A stretch of 64,000 bases of DNA, taken from Oceanospirillum linum. Lineage in GTDB: Bacteria; Pseudomonadota; Gammaproteobacteria; Pseudomonadales; Halomonadaceae. The stretch is from contig NZ_FXTS01000001.1 of the NCBI RefSeq assembly GCF_900182785.1, forward strand, positions 696,122-760,121, read 5' to 3'. Positions 44,690 to 53,809 of this stretch are shown piece by piece; position 1 is the stretch's first letter; each line of letters starts with the position of its first letter. The position numbers and the translations under genes are program-made. A model generated the notes under the pieces. The model ran no database searches. It saw nothing but the letters and a program-made list of their open reading frames with translations, and was not told the DNA's origin.

Positions 44690-46418
44690 CTGAAATTACC
44701 CATTGTCTAACCACCTGAGCCACACGCCCCGGGTCTTCTGCAATCATTGCACGAATAGCGTTCAGCTGACGCTCATAAGCTTCATTCGGCCCTGCAAGCA
44801 ACGGATCATCCGCAGCAGACAGAGTGACCTGATCATCGCCTAGGTCTTCCAGAGGTGTCAGCATCTCATCTTCAGCATCAGCGCCATCATTGGCATCACG
44901 AGCAGTAGCAAGATTCCTGAGGATAGGACGCAAAACACCAAAGATCAGAATAAGAACAAAGAGGCCTGCCAGCACCTGTTTGGCGATTTCCCAGAACCAA
45001 GGTTCCTGATAGAAAGGGAGCTTCTCAATCATATCCCCACCGCCATCAGCAAACGGTGAGTTAACAACATTAACACTATCGCCACGCAATGCATTAAAGC
45101 CGACAGCATCCCGAACCAACACTTCGAGCCGCTTCAGTTCATTCTCATCCCAGGCACGGCGGACAACTTCACCGCTATCAGGCTCTCGGATAATAATATC
45201 GTCGACAACAACCGCCACTGTCAGCCTGTCTACACGCCCTAAATTATTACGGGAGTAACTTACCGTCCGGTCCAGTTCAAAATTCCGTGTAGCCTGTTTA
45301 CGGCTGTTAAGTGGTGAGCCACCTATAGGATTACCATTCTGATCAAAAGCTTGCTCAGGTACATCTGTAGGGGTCGGAGGCTGATTAGAAAGGGCTCCGG
45401 GAATCCCGCCCTGATTCATATCACCAACCCGCTGCTCATTCAAAACCTGTTCGCTACGCAAGGCGGGCAAATCAGGGTTATAGATCTCTTCAGTTTGCTC
45501 CGTCTCGGTAAAGTCGACCTCGGCAGAGACTGCAGCCTGATAGCGCCCAGCACCGAGCACAGGTTCCAGGATGCTACGAACACGCTCAGTCAACACACGC
45601 TCAAGCTTACGAGAGTACTCAAACTGCCGTTGAATCTGTTTGTCAGACTCTTTCGTCTCGGTCTGAGACAGTAACCGGCCACGCTGATCAACAATAGTAA
45701 CGTCTTTGGGGTCAAGCTCTGCAATACTGGTAGCCACAAGATTCACAATGGCATTAGCCTGACTTGAATCGAGTGCAGCACCACTATGCAGATTCAGAAA
45801 TACAGAGGCAGATGGTTTGCGATAATCTCGCACAAAAACAGATTGCTTAGGCATTGCCAAATGAACACGTGCGCCGCGAACAGGCTGTAGACTGGAAATC
45901 GTTCGTGCCAATTCGCCTTCTATACTACGACGATAACGGGCAGACTCCATAAACTGGCTGGTGCCCAACCCCTGCTCTTGGTCAAGCAACTCGTAACCGA
46001 CTGTATTGCTACCAGCCACATCAGAAGCTGCAATTTTCATACGAGCTTCATAAATGCGATCAGAAAGCACGAGCAAGGCACCCGACTTAGGATCAACTTT
46101 ATAATTGATACCGTTTCGCTCAAGAATATCGACAACAGCAGGTGAATCATACTCACCAATACTGCTCAGCAAGGGACGATAGTCCTCTTCCTGCGACCAG
46201 AGAACAATAGCAAAGCCTATGGCTATACTTGCAGCAAAACCCGCAAGCAACCCTAACTGACGAAGCATATCAAGGCTGTTAAACCCATCCATAACCCCAT
46301 TGATTCCACCTCGGCCTTTTGACTTATCTGTCGTTACCTGAGGCTCTGTCATCTGGTCTTGCGCTGCACCCGGAGTCTCAGTAACTCCAGTATTTGCATC
46401 AGCAGAAGAGTTATCCAT
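44682..46418 (-). CDS. fliF: Flagellar MS-ring protein FliF
   Basis: Forms the inner-membrane MS ring, the base for the C ring and export gate. It has an N-terminal membrane segment (about residues 55-72), YscJ-like ring-building domains at about 75-270, a C-terminal membrane segment (about 478-497), and a cytoplasmic tail ending PGRVAQVVRQWVISDE that binds FliG. Length is 578. Confidence 0.98.
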   Translation of the reverse strand: MDNSSADANTGVTETPGAAQDQMTEPQVTTDKSKGRGGINGVMDGFNSLDMLRQLGLLAGFAASIAIGFAIVLWSQEEDYRPLLSSIGEYDSPAVVDILERNGINYKVDPKSGALLVLSDRIYEARMKIAASDVAGSNTVGYELLDQEQGLGTSQFMESARYRRSIEGELARTISSLQPVRGARVHLAMPKQSVFVRDYRKPSASVFLNLHSGAALDSSQANAIVNLVATSIAELDPKDVTIVDQRGRLLSQTETKESDKQIQRQFEYSRKLERVLTERVRSILEPVLGAGRYQAAVSAEVDFTETEQTEEIYNPDLPALRSEQVLNEQRVGDMNQGGIPGALSNQPPTPTDVPEQAFDQNGNPIGGSPLNSRKQATRNFELDRTVSYSRNNLGRVDRLTVAVVVDDIIIREPDSGEVVRRAWDENELKRLEVLVRDAVGFNALRGDSVNVVNSPFADGGGDMIEKLPFYQEPWFWEIAKQVLAGLFVLILIFGVLRPILRNLATARDANDGADAEDEMLTPLEDLGDDQVTLSAADDPLLAGPNEAYERQLNAIRAMIAEDPGRVAQVVRQWVISDE

Positions 46419-46478
46419 TCATCAAGTTCCTAGTCCAATTTCGCCCTAAAATGAGGACTCAAATATTCAAATTTTGAA

Positions 46479-46835
46479 TTATAATGGCATGCGCATGATT
46501 TCTTGATAAGCGGACACCAGCTTATTACGCACCTGGCTCATAGCCTCAAATGCTACTGTCGACTTCTGGGAAGCAATCATTACCTGAGTAATATCTACTT
46601 CAGGATCCCCCATTTCGTATGACTCCCGCAAAGCGCTGGCCGTCTTTTGCGTCTCATTAACCTTATCGATAGCAGCTTTCAGCATTTCTGAAAAATCAGG
46701 AGCCCCTGCAGCGTTTACAGACTTGCCATCTTCTAAGGGCTTGACGGCAGGCGCAACACGGCTTGCCTGATGTATTTCAGATTGCATAGACCGAATCTGA
46801 TCCAGCACACCTGATATATCAGCTCTATCCACCAT
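46479..46835 (-). CDS. fliE: Flagellar hook-basal body protein FliE
   Basis: Small rod-MS ring junction protein, an early export substrate. The 118-residue protein ends with the conserved DPEVDITQVMIASQKSTVAFEAMSQVRNKLVSAYQEIMRMPL. It is the first gene of the fliEFGHIJ unit and is preceded by a weak sigma-54-like site. Confidence 0.96.
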   Translation of the reverse strand: MVDRADISGVLDQIRSMQSEIHQASRVAPAVKPLEDGKSVNAAGAPDFSEMLKAAIDKVNETQKTASALRESYEMGDPEVDITQVMIASQKSTVAFEAMSQVRNKLVSAYQEIMRMPL

Positions 46836-46884
46836 GGTTCACCTCATACTGTTAACTAAGATCGTATTCAATTCTATAACTTAA

Positions 46885-46900
46885 CGCCGGCCTATTACCA
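46885..46900 (-). promoter_or_regulatory. Weak sigma-54-like promoter before fliE
   Basis: On the minus strand TGGTAATAGGCCGGCG has the GG-N10-GC spacing of a -24/-12 promoter and lies in the fleR-fliE gap. The flanking consensus bases are poor. Position is right, because FleR is a sigma-54 activator and fliE operons are usually FleR-dependent. Confidence 0.25.
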
Positions 46901-46910
46901 GCGTAATGAA

Positions 46911-48317
46911 TTATGCAATTTCGATCTCTCTTTCAACATCTATGCCACTATCCCTCATCTTGGCCAATTTATAGCGCAATGTCCGGGGGCTGATACCTAA
47001 TTGTTCCGCAGCTTTATTCTTACGGCCTCTGCATTCGCGCAACACAGCAATAATCATTTCAAACTCTTTCATTTGCAGATCGTCACCCAAACGACCAGAG
47101 ATGACAGATGGCGCGAGTGCTTCGACAGATGCCAGTGAAGTATCTTTCTCAGGTACCAGCGAATCAAGGCAAACATTATCCGCCAGGGCCGTCGGTTCTA
47201 TGCAAAGATCTGCCGCATAGACAGTATCACCCACCTGAAGAATAAGTGCGCGCTGTACAACATTTTCCAGCTCACGCACATTACCTGGCCAGGAGTACCC
47301 CTCCAGCGCTGACTTGGCATCATCTGAGAGAGTAACGACTGAGCGGTTCATTTTACCAGCATGCTTAGCGAACAGCTTTTCTGCCAGCGGAACGATATCA
47401 GCGACCCTCTCCCGTAACGGTACAATATTCACTGGAAATACATTCAAACGGTAATAAAGATCTTCCCTGAATCGCCCCTCTGAAATAAACTCATGCATAT
47501 TCCGGTTAGTCGTTGCAATGACACGAACATCCAGCTTTATAACCTTTCGTCCGCCGACCCGCTCTACTTCCTGCTCCTGAAGCACCCTCAGTAACTTAGA
47601 CTGAAGGTCAATCGCCATTTCAGATATCTCATCAAGAAGTAATGTACCGCCATTCGCCTGTTCAAATTTACCTGGAGCACTGGTATGAGCCCCTGTAAAA
47701 GCCCCCTTTTCGTGACCAAAAAGCGTAGCCTCCAGCATTGTTTCGGGGATTGCAGCACAATTTATGGCAACAAATGGCTTATCACGACGCTGAGAATGAC
47801 GGTGTATATACTGAGCAATCACCTCTTTACCTGATCCACTTTCACCTGCAATCAGAACCGTAGAATCTGTGACCGCAACTCTTTTTGCCAGCCCAAACGC
47901 CTGACGGCTTTTCTCGCTTACCATAATAGGTTCATCGGGCGAGACTGAAACCACCTTCGAACAGTACTTACCGACCAGCTCCACCAGCTTCTCCGGTTCA
48001 AATGGCTTCACCAGGTAATCAACCGCACCTTGCCTCATGGCATCAACTGCGTCAGAAATAGAACCATAGGCCGTGATCATTAAAAAACTTAACCCAGGGT
48101 ACTTATTAACTACATGATCCAGCAGTTGATGACCGTCAATACCAGGCATATTGACATCTGAAACAACCATATCAAAAGTATCTTTAGATAGCTTTACAAT
48201 GGCCGCCTCACCGCAATCAGCATCAACGACCTCGTAGCCTGCTAACTCTAACGTATCGACCAAAGCCTCACGAAGAGCCGCATCATCCTCAACAACTAAT
48301 AGCTTTCCATTATGCAT
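46911..48317 (-). CDS. fleR: Sigma-54 flagellar response regulator FleR/FlrC
   Basis: Transcription activator of middle flagellar genes. It has an N-terminal receiver with the phospho-acceptor in DMVVSDVNMPGIDG and a central AAA+ domain with GESGSGKEV, the sigma-54-contacting GAFTGA loop, and GTLLLDEIS. A C-terminal Fis-type helix-turn-helix (AAEQLGISPRTLRYKLAKMR) follows. Length is 468. Its partner kinase FleS lies immediately upstream. Confidence 0.96.
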   Translation of the reverse strand: MHNGKLLVVEDDAALREALVDTLELAGYEVVDADCGEAAIVKLSKDTFDMVVSDVNMPGIDGHQLLDHVVNKYPGLSFLMITAYGSISDAVDAMRQGAVDYLVKPFEPEKLVELVGKYCSKVVSVSPDEPIMVSEKSRQAFGLAKRVAVTDSTVLIAGESGSGKEVIAQYIHRHSQRRDKPFVAINCAAIPETMLEATLFGHEKGAFTGAHTSAPGKFEQANGGTLLLDEISEMAIDLQSKLLRVLQEQEVERVGGRKVIKLDVRVIATTNRNMHEFISEGRFREDLYYRLNVFPVNIVPLRERVADIVPLAEKLFAKHAGKMNRSVVTLSDDAKSALEGYSWPGNVRELENVVQRALILQVGDTVYAADLCIEPTALADNVCLDSLVPEKDTSLASVEALAPSVISGRLGDDLQMKEFEMIIAVLRECRGRKNKAAEQLGISPRTLRYKLAKMRDSGIDVEREIEIA

Positions 48318-48329
48318 AATAACTATCCG

Positions 48330-49466
48330 CTAACGCCCTAAGACCGGCAAAGATATAACAAAGCAACACCCGCCCCCGAGCGGGGAGTCGACACTTAACT
48401 GCCCTTTATGAGCATTAACAACAGACTGGACAATCGATAAACCAAGCCCCGTCCCCTGACTCTTAGTTGTAAAGAAAGGCTCAAGGACTTTATCCAATTG
48501 CTCCTGCGGGATACCCGGACCATCATCCTTAACATCCACTGACAAAGTATTCACTGTCGCCAAAGATAAGGAGACAACAATCTTCCCGGCTCCTGCCTGT
48601 ACAGCGTTATTCACCAGGTTCAGAATAGCGCCCGAAAGAGAATCAAGGTGACCTAAGAGATCTGCATCTACATCAGAAGCCACCTGAACGTCGACTCCTG
48701 TAGCCATTTTTATACTCTCAGTTTCAGACCTGACAGAGTTCACCAGAGATTCAACAGAGAAAGGCTCTGCAACTGTGCTGCCTCCACGAGCAAACTGGAG
48801 CATATCACCAATTTGTTGCTCAAGATTCTGTAAACGATCAACCAGCTTCGCCGAGAACTTCTCCCTTTTATCTTCCGGCAATGATCCCGACTGCAAATGC
48901 CCAGCATAGAGCATTGCTGCGGAAAGAGGCGTACGAATCTGATGAGCGAGCGAAGCAACCATGCGTCCCATTTCTGTTAGCCGCTCTCCCCGGCTTACCT
49001 GCTCCTGAAGCCGGCGGGTTTCAGTCATATCATTAATGACAATCATCTGCCCGGGTTCTTTCTCTAAGGAACGAGTGGAAATCGAGACCAGTCGCCCATC
49101 TTTAAGAGAAATTTCATAGCCATCGTCCTGCCGTGGCGAAAAACAGCGCTCAATAACATCGACCCAGTTATCACCAACAAGCTCTCCTGACAATAAGTCT
49201 CTGGCGCTAGGATTTGCGCTTGCGACTCTCCCACTGCCATCAATCACGACAACGCCTACCGGTAGCAAAAACAGCAGATGCTCCAATTTCTCAGCCACCT
49301 GCTGTTTCTTCGTCAACTCTTCCGAACGCTGCCTCTTTACGTCTTCCAGCTCCGAGGTAAGCGATACAATCTTTGTCTGAAGCTGATCATATGAAGTTGT
49401 TAACTGCTCGGACAGAGCAGAAAATTCAAGAAAAGCAGCCTGTAACTCTTGGGCAGATGCACTCAT
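48330..49466 (-). CDS. fleS: Flagellar sensor kinase FleS/FlrB
   Basis: Cytosolic histidine kinase for FleR. It has an N-terminal coiled coil, a PAS domain (about 65-165, GVVVIDGSGRVASANPSARDLLSGE), the phospho-acceptor His in SLAHQIRTPLSAAMLYAGHL, and a HATPase domain with NLVNNAVQAG, DDGPGIP and GTGLGLSIV. Length is 378, with no membrane helix. fleQ, which often lies upstream, is absent; the Pse locus starts there instead. Confidence 0.95.
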   Translation of the reverse strand: MSASAQELQAAFLEFSALSEQLTTSYDQLQTKIVSLTSELEDVKRQRSEELTKKQQVAEKLEHLLFLLPVGVVVIDGSGRVASANPSARDLLSGELVGDNWVDVIERCFSPRQDDGYEISLKDGRLVSISTRSLEKEPGQMIVINDMTETRRLQEQVSRGERLTEMGRMVASLAHQIRTPLSAAMLYAGHLQSGSLPEDKREKFSAKLVDRLQNLEQQIGDMLQFARGGSTVAEPFSVESLVNSVRSETESIKMATGVDVQVASDVDADLLGHLDSLSGAILNLVNNAVQAGAGKIVVSLSLATVNTLSVDVKDDGPGIPQEQLDKVLEPFFTTKSQGTGLGLSIVQSVVNAHKGQLSVDSPLGGGCCFVISLPVLGR

Positions 49467-49527
49467 GCGATACCTTAAGTGTTCTTAATGGCAGAAAAGC
49501 CTTGCCTACCATCGATATACTATCAGC

Positions 49528-49722
49528 TTAAAAAAAGATCTTCTTTTTTTCTTGTTGTGATTTATAAAAACAGATGTAACAGCCTGTTACATCAACGGGT
49601 TCTCCGTAACCAAGGATTTTACCACGCCCACCTGACGGCACGTAACAAAAGCCCTCTTGTCCAACCAAGCCAAATTTAAGGTATAGATCCAGACGATACG
49701 GGCTAATATATTTAAATAACAC
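49528..49722 (-). CDS. Possible small protein, unrecognised
   Basis: A 64-residue frame starting at GTG 49722 with AAAAGG about 8 bases upstream. The sequence is not low-complexity and reads like a folded domain (SPYRLDLYLKFGLVGQEGFCYVPSGGRGKILGYGEPVDVTGCYICFY), then ends in a Lys-rich tail. I do not recognise it; it may be a real short protein or the remnant of a longer one. Confidence 0.3.
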   Translation of the reverse strand: MLFKYISPYRLDLYLKFGLVGQEGFCYVPSGGRGKILGYGEPVDVTGCYICFYKSQQEKKKIFF

Positions 49723-49819
49723 TACTTAACCTTTTAACAGCACTATTGCTAGAATCCACAACTAGTCAATTTTTTCACATTAGTTTAGAGTTCTCTTGCT
49801 AATGAGAGCAGGAACCAGC

Positions 49820-49828
49820 TGATATAAT
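49820..49828 (+). promoter_or_regulatory. Extended -10 promoter of the Pse locus
   Basis: TGATATAAT is a full extended -10 element (TGn plus TATAAT) 34 bases before the pseB ATG; a good -35 box is not evident, as is common for extended -10 promoters. A ribosome site AAGGA lies at 49849-49853, 8 bases before the start codon. Confidence 0.5.
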
Positions 49829-49861
49829 TACTTTGCACTCCAGACATTAAGGACATACAAA

Positions 49862-50860
49862 ATGTTTACCGGTCAAACAATCCTCATCACCGGCGGCACA
49901 GGCTCTTTCGGTAACACCTTTGTTCCCATGACCCTGGAGAAATACAATCCAAAAAAAATCATCATTTTTTCCCGGGATGAAATGAAGCAATGGGAGATGG
50001 CCAAAGGCTATCAAAATGACCCTAGAGTGCGGTTTTTCATTGGAGATGTACGCGACAGAGACCGCCTTTATCGAGCCCTAGATCGTGTTGATTATGTTGT
50101 ACATGCCGCTGCTACCAAGATCGTACCAACAGCCGAATACAACCCGTTTGAGTGTATAAAAACCAACATCGATGGTGCCATGAATCTGATTGATGCCTGC
50201 ATCGACAAAAAGGTTAAAGGTGTTGTTGCCCTTTCTACCGATAAAGCGAGTAGCCCAATCAACCTGTATGGAGCTACCAAACTGGCGTCAGATAAACTAT
50301 TTGTTGCCGGCAACCATTACGCCGGAGGTAAAGGAACTCATTTTTCCGTAGTACGCTACGGTAATGTTATGGGTTCCCGGGGCTCAGTGATTCCATTCTT
50401 TATGTCCATCAAGGACAAAGGGGTTTTACCGATCACAGATGACCGTATGACCCGGTTTATGATCTCCCTGGAAGAAGGCGTAGAGTTAGTCTGGCATGCA
50501 TTTGAAGACATGGTCGGCGGTGAGATCTACGTCAAAAAGATCCCTTCAATGAAAGTAACCGACCTTGCCCGAGTCGTCGCACCTGAAGCCAAGCAGGAAG
50601 TCGTTGGCATACGTCCCGGGGAAAAACTTCACGAGCAAATGATCGGCCCTGAAGATGCCTACTTCACCTACGAATATCCTGAACACTACAAAATTCTACC
50701 GCAGATAAACAACTGGGATAAGGATTCAAACCGTATCAAAGACGGCAAAAAAGTCCCGGAGGGCTTCGTCTATGCAAGTGATAACAATACAGAATGGATG
50801 ACGGATGCTGAGCTGCAAAGCTGGATTGAGGCAAATAGAGAGAAAATCGGGAAAATCTGA
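49862..50860 (+). CDS. pseB: UDP-GlcNAc 4,6-dehydratase (inverting) PseB
   Basis: First step of pseudaminic acid synthesis: converts UDP-GlcNAc to the 4-keto-6-deoxy-L-arabino sugar. It is a 332-residue short-chain dehydrogenase-type protein with NAD-binding GGTGSFG at residues 11-17. It has the PseB-type active-site region STDKASSPINLYGATK and the C-terminal GIRPGEKLHEQMIGPEDA. Composition is like the flagellar operons. It overlaps the pseC start by one base (TGATG). Confidence 0.96.
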   Translation: MFTGQTILITGGTGSFGNTFVPMTLEKYNPKKIIIFSRDEMKQWEMAKGYQNDPRVRFFIGDVRDRDRLYRALDRVDYVVHAAATKIVPTAEYNPFECIKTNIDGAMNLIDACIDKKVKGVVALSTDKASSPINLYGATKLASDKLFVAGNHYAGGKGTHFSVVRYGNVMGSRGSVIPFFMSIKDKGVLPITDDRMTRFMISLEEGVELVWHAFEDMVGGEIYVKKIPSMKVTDLARVVAPEAKQEVVGIRPGEKLHEQMIGPEDAYFTYEYPEHYKILPQINNWDKDSNRIKDGKKVPEGFVYASDNNTEWMTDAELQSWIEANREKIGKI

Positions 50861-52020
50861 TGATTCCATACGGCAAGCAGGATATTAATCAAGCTGATAT
50901 TGACTCGGTTCTTGAAGTATTGAATTCCGATTTTCTCACCCAAGGCCCGAAAGTACCGCTATTTGAGCAAACGCTGGCAAAGAAGGTCGGTGCAAAGCAT
51001 GCACTCGCAACAAACAGTGCTACCAGTGCACTGCACATCGCCTGCTTAGCTCTCGACCTGGGAAAAGATGACTGGCTTTGGACAACACCTGTCACTTTTG
51101 TTGCTTCGGCCAATTGCGGTCTTTATTGCGGAGCTCAGGTAGACTTTGTTGATATCGACCCTGACACCTATAACCTCAGCCCTAAAGCACTGGAAGCCAA
51201 ACTCGTCACAGCCAAGCAGGAAGGAAAGTTACCCAAAGTACTGGTTGCCGTTCACCTCTGTGGACAACCATGCGATATGCAGGCGATTCATACTCTGTCA
51301 CAACGTTATGGTTTCAAGGTTATTGAAGATGCATCACACGCCGTCGGAGGCCGATATCAGGGCGACTATATCGGTAATAGCCGTTACAGTGACATTACAG
51401 TCTTCAGTTTTCACCCGGTAAAAATCATCACCACTGCCGAAGGCGGTATGGCACTGACCAATGATGACCACCTGGCCGAGAAAATGAACCTGTTCCGCAG
51501 TCATGGTGTCACAAGAGACCAGACTCTGATGACCCATGAACCGGATGGCCCCTGGTATTATCAACAGGTAACATTAGGTTTTAACTACCGTATGACCGAG
51601 CTACAGGCTGCATTAGGTATCAGCCAGTCTCAGCGACTGGATAGCTTTGTTGCACGCCGCCATCAACTTGCTCAGCGCTACAATGAACTATTACAAAACC
51701 TACCGCTCACGCTGCCCTGGCAACACCCGGACAGCTACTCAGGCTTGCATCTGTACGTTGTTCGGCTGCAGTTAAGCAAAATCAGCAAAAACCATCGACA
51801 AGTATTTGAAGGCCTGCGAGAGAAAGGTATCGGCGTTAACCTGCATTATATCCCGGTGCATACACAACCTTACTATCAGGATATGGGATTCCGTCCGGGA
51901 GACTTCCCTGAAGCGGAAAAATACTATAGTGAAGCAATCAGTCTGCCGATGTATCAGGGATTAACAGATCAACAGCAATCAGACGTTGTGTTGGCTTTAA
52001 AGGCTCTGCTGGAGGAGTAA
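50860..52020 (+). CDS. pseC: UDP-4-amino-sugar aminotransferase PseC
   Basis: PLP enzyme that aminates the 4-keto group from glutamate, giving UDP-4-amino-4,6-dideoxy-beta-L-AltNAc. The 386-residue DegT/AryC1-family protein has the PLP lysine at residue 188 in FSFHPVKIITTAEGG, and LGFNYRMTELQAALG. The free C4 amine it makes is the group normally acetylated by PseH, whose gene is broken here. Confidence 0.96.
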   Translation: MIPYGKQDINQADIDSVLEVLNSDFLTQGPKVPLFEQTLAKKVGAKHALATNSATSALHIACLALDLGKDDWLWTTPVTFVASANCGLYCGAQVDFVDIDPDTYNLSPKALEAKLVTAKQEGKLPKVLVAVHLCGQPCDMQAIHTLSQRYGFKVIEDASHAVGGRYQGDYIGNSRYSDITVFSFHPVKIITTAEGGMALTNDDHLAEKMNLFRSHGVTRDQTLMTHEPDGPWYYQQVTLGFNYRMTELQAALGISQSQRLDSFVARRHQLAQRYNELLQNLPLTLPWQHPDSYSGLHLYVVRLQLSKISKNHRQVFEGLREKGIGVNLHYIPVHTQPYYQDMGFRPGDFPEAEKYYSEAISLPMYQGLTDQQQSDVVLALKALLEE

Positions 52021-52025
52021 AACGA

Positions 52026-52730
52026 ATGCGTCTTGCTATAATTCCTGCCCGCGGTGGTAGTAAACGAATTCCCCGGAAGAATATCAAAGTCTTCGGAAAC
52101 AAGCCTATGATAGCCTGGTCCATAGAAGCTGCATTAAAAAGCGACTGCTTTGATCGCGTTATCGTCTCAACTGATGATCAGGAAATTGCAAATACTGCAC
52201 AGAAATACGGTGCAGAAGTGCCCTTTATACGCCCGGCAGAGCTGGCAGATGACTATGCAGGCACGATTCCTGTAATCCGCCACGCCATTGAGCAACTCCA
52301 GACTGAAGAACAAACCAAGATCAGTTACGCCTGCTGCATTTATGCAACCGCACCTTTTGTATCCGCACAGGATATCCGATCCGGTTTGGAGTCTATCGAA
52401 AAAAGTGCTGCTGACTACGCCTTTACTGTCACCAGCTACCCCTTCCCTATCCAGCGGGCAATAAAGCTCACGGAACAGGGTAGAATTCACATGTTTAACC
52501 CTGAGCATTTTACGACCCGCTCTCAGGATCTTGAAGAAGCTTGGCATGACGCCGGGCAATTTTACTGGGGTACAGCCAGCGCCTGGCTTCAGGAAAAACC
52601 TCTGTTCGCAGAAGGCTCCATCCCCATAAAGCTTCCGCGTCATAGGGTTCAGGATATTGATACACCAGAAGACTGGCAGCGTGCCGAATGGCTATTCAAA
52701 GCGATGCAAGTCAGTCAGGAGGCACCATGA
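52026..52730 (+). CDS. pseF: Pseudaminic acid cytidylyltransferase PseF
   Basis: Activates pseudaminic acid as CMP-Pse for transfer to flagellin. The 234-residue nucleotidyltransferase has the signature IPARGGSKRIPRKNIK and the conserved ending RHRVQDIDTPEDWQRAE. Its TGA overlaps the pseG ATG (ATGA). Confidence 0.95.
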   Translation: MRLAIIPARGGSKRIPRKNIKVFGNKPMIAWSIEAALKSDCFDRVIVSTDDQEIANTAQKYGAEVPFIRPAELADDYAGTIPVIRHAIEQLQTEEQTKISYACCIYATAPFVSAQDIRSGLESIEKSAADYAFTVTSYPFPIQRAIKLTEQGRIHMFNPEHFTTRSQDLEEAWHDAGQFYWGTASAWLQEKPLFAEGSIPIKLPRHRVQDIDTPEDWQRAEWLFKAMQVSQEAP

Positions 52731-53809
52731 AAGTCGCTTTCCGCACCGATGCTTCCATACAGATCGGTACCGGCCATGTAATGCGCTGCCTGACGCTCGC
52801 CACTGAACTGCAGCAGCGTGGACATACCTGTAGCTTTATCTGCCGGGATCATCCGGGGCACCTTGCTGAGTTGATTGCCAGTAAAGGCTTTGCAGTTGAA
52901 CGGCTCCCCCCTGCAGCCCCTGATACAGAAACCTCTGACCTGAACTGGAATGCTCATGCTTCCTGGTTGGGTGCTTCCTGGCAACAGGATGCGGAACAGA
53001 CGCGAAGCCTACTTCAAGATCAGCCAGTTGACTGGCTGGTGGTGGATCATTACGCCCTTGACGCACGCTGGGAGCAAGCACTTAAACTCAATTATAAAAA
53101 GCTAATGGTGATAGACGATTTAGGTGATAGAGAACATTTAGCTGATTTACTGCTAGAGCAAAACTATGGCTCTACAGCAGAAAAATACCAAGGCTTAGTT
53201 CCAGATAACTGTAAAATTTTAGCCGGCACCCAATATGCGTTGTTAAGACCCGAATTTGCCCAATGGCGAGAATATAGTCTTAAACGTCGTAAGAATATAT
53301 CTGAAATAAATAGTATTTTAATCACGATGGGTGGTGTCGACCCAGATAACTACACAGGTAAAATTCTTGAGCAACTGGCCAAAACTGAACTAAACCCAAA
53401 AAACAAAATTACCGTGGTGATGGGCGCAACAGCTCCACACTTAGCCACGGTTAAACAACAAGCCGCCGCGATGCCAGTCACCACTCAAGTAAAAGCCAAT
53501 GTAAGCAATATGGCAGAACTAATGAGTAATGCAGACCTAGCCATAGGCGCAGCCGGGGCAACTACTTGGGAACGTTGCTGTTTGGGTTTGCCAACCATTC
53601 AACTAGTGATTGCAGAAAATCAGCGACAAATAGCCAATGCTTTAGCAAAAGAAAATATGATTATTCTCTTAGAAAAGTTAGAAGTACTACCTAGTTTGGT
53701 GGTTGAAGCAAAATCAAGAATTGATGAGTTAAGTCAACTGAGCGCAAGTAGCTGTGATGGTAAGGGTTCACTTAGAATCGGCCGTATTATCCTAGAGGGT
53801 GAAAAATGA
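52727..53809 (+). CDS. pseG: UDP-sugar hydrolase PseG (mosaic gene)
   Basis: Removes UDP from the 2,4-diamido sugar before condensation with phosphoenolpyruvate. The 360-residue GT-B-fold protein has IGTGHVMRC with the catalytic His17 and the C-terminal GAAGATTWERCCLGLPTI. I choose ATG 52727, which follows CAGGAGG and overlaps the pseF stop; the frame stays open to 52688. From about 53090 (near residue 121) codon choice and base composition change abruptly from the moderate style of pseBCF to an AT-rich style, while the protein stays in frame and family-like. This suggests recombination inside the gene. Confidence 0.93.
   Translation: MKVAFRTDASIQIGTGHVMRCLTLATELQQRGHTCSFICRDHPGHLAELIASKGFAVERLPPAAPDTETSDLNWNAHASWLGASWQQDAEQTRSLLQDQPVDWLVVDHYALDARWEQALKLNYKKLMVIDDLGDREHLADLLLEQNYGSTAEKYQGLVPDNCKILAGTQYALLRPEFAQWREYSLKRRKNISEINSILITMGGVDPDNYTGKILEQLAKTELNPKNKITVVMGATAPHLATVKQQAAAMPVTTQVKANVSNMAELMSNADLAIGAAGATTWERCCLGLPTIQLVIAENQRQIANALAKENMIILLEKLEVLPSLVVEAKSRIDELSQLSASSCDGKGSLRIGRIILEGEK

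Larger units (their letters stand above)
49467..49861. other. AT-rich divergent gap between fleS and pseB
   Basis: This 395-base stretch separates the minus-strand fleSR operon from the plus-strand Pse locus. It holds a possible 64-residue minus-strand gene and the pseB promoter. A region rich in A and T around 49528-49552 (AAAAAAGATCTTCTTTTTTT) could form a short A/T stem. I see no remnant of fleQ in any frame. Confidence 0.5.

Noticed and set aside
49479..49679. Plus-strand 66-codon frame in the fleS-pseB gap
   Set aside because: No ribosome site and no recognisable composition; the minus-strand frame in the same place looks more protein-like, although still uncertain.
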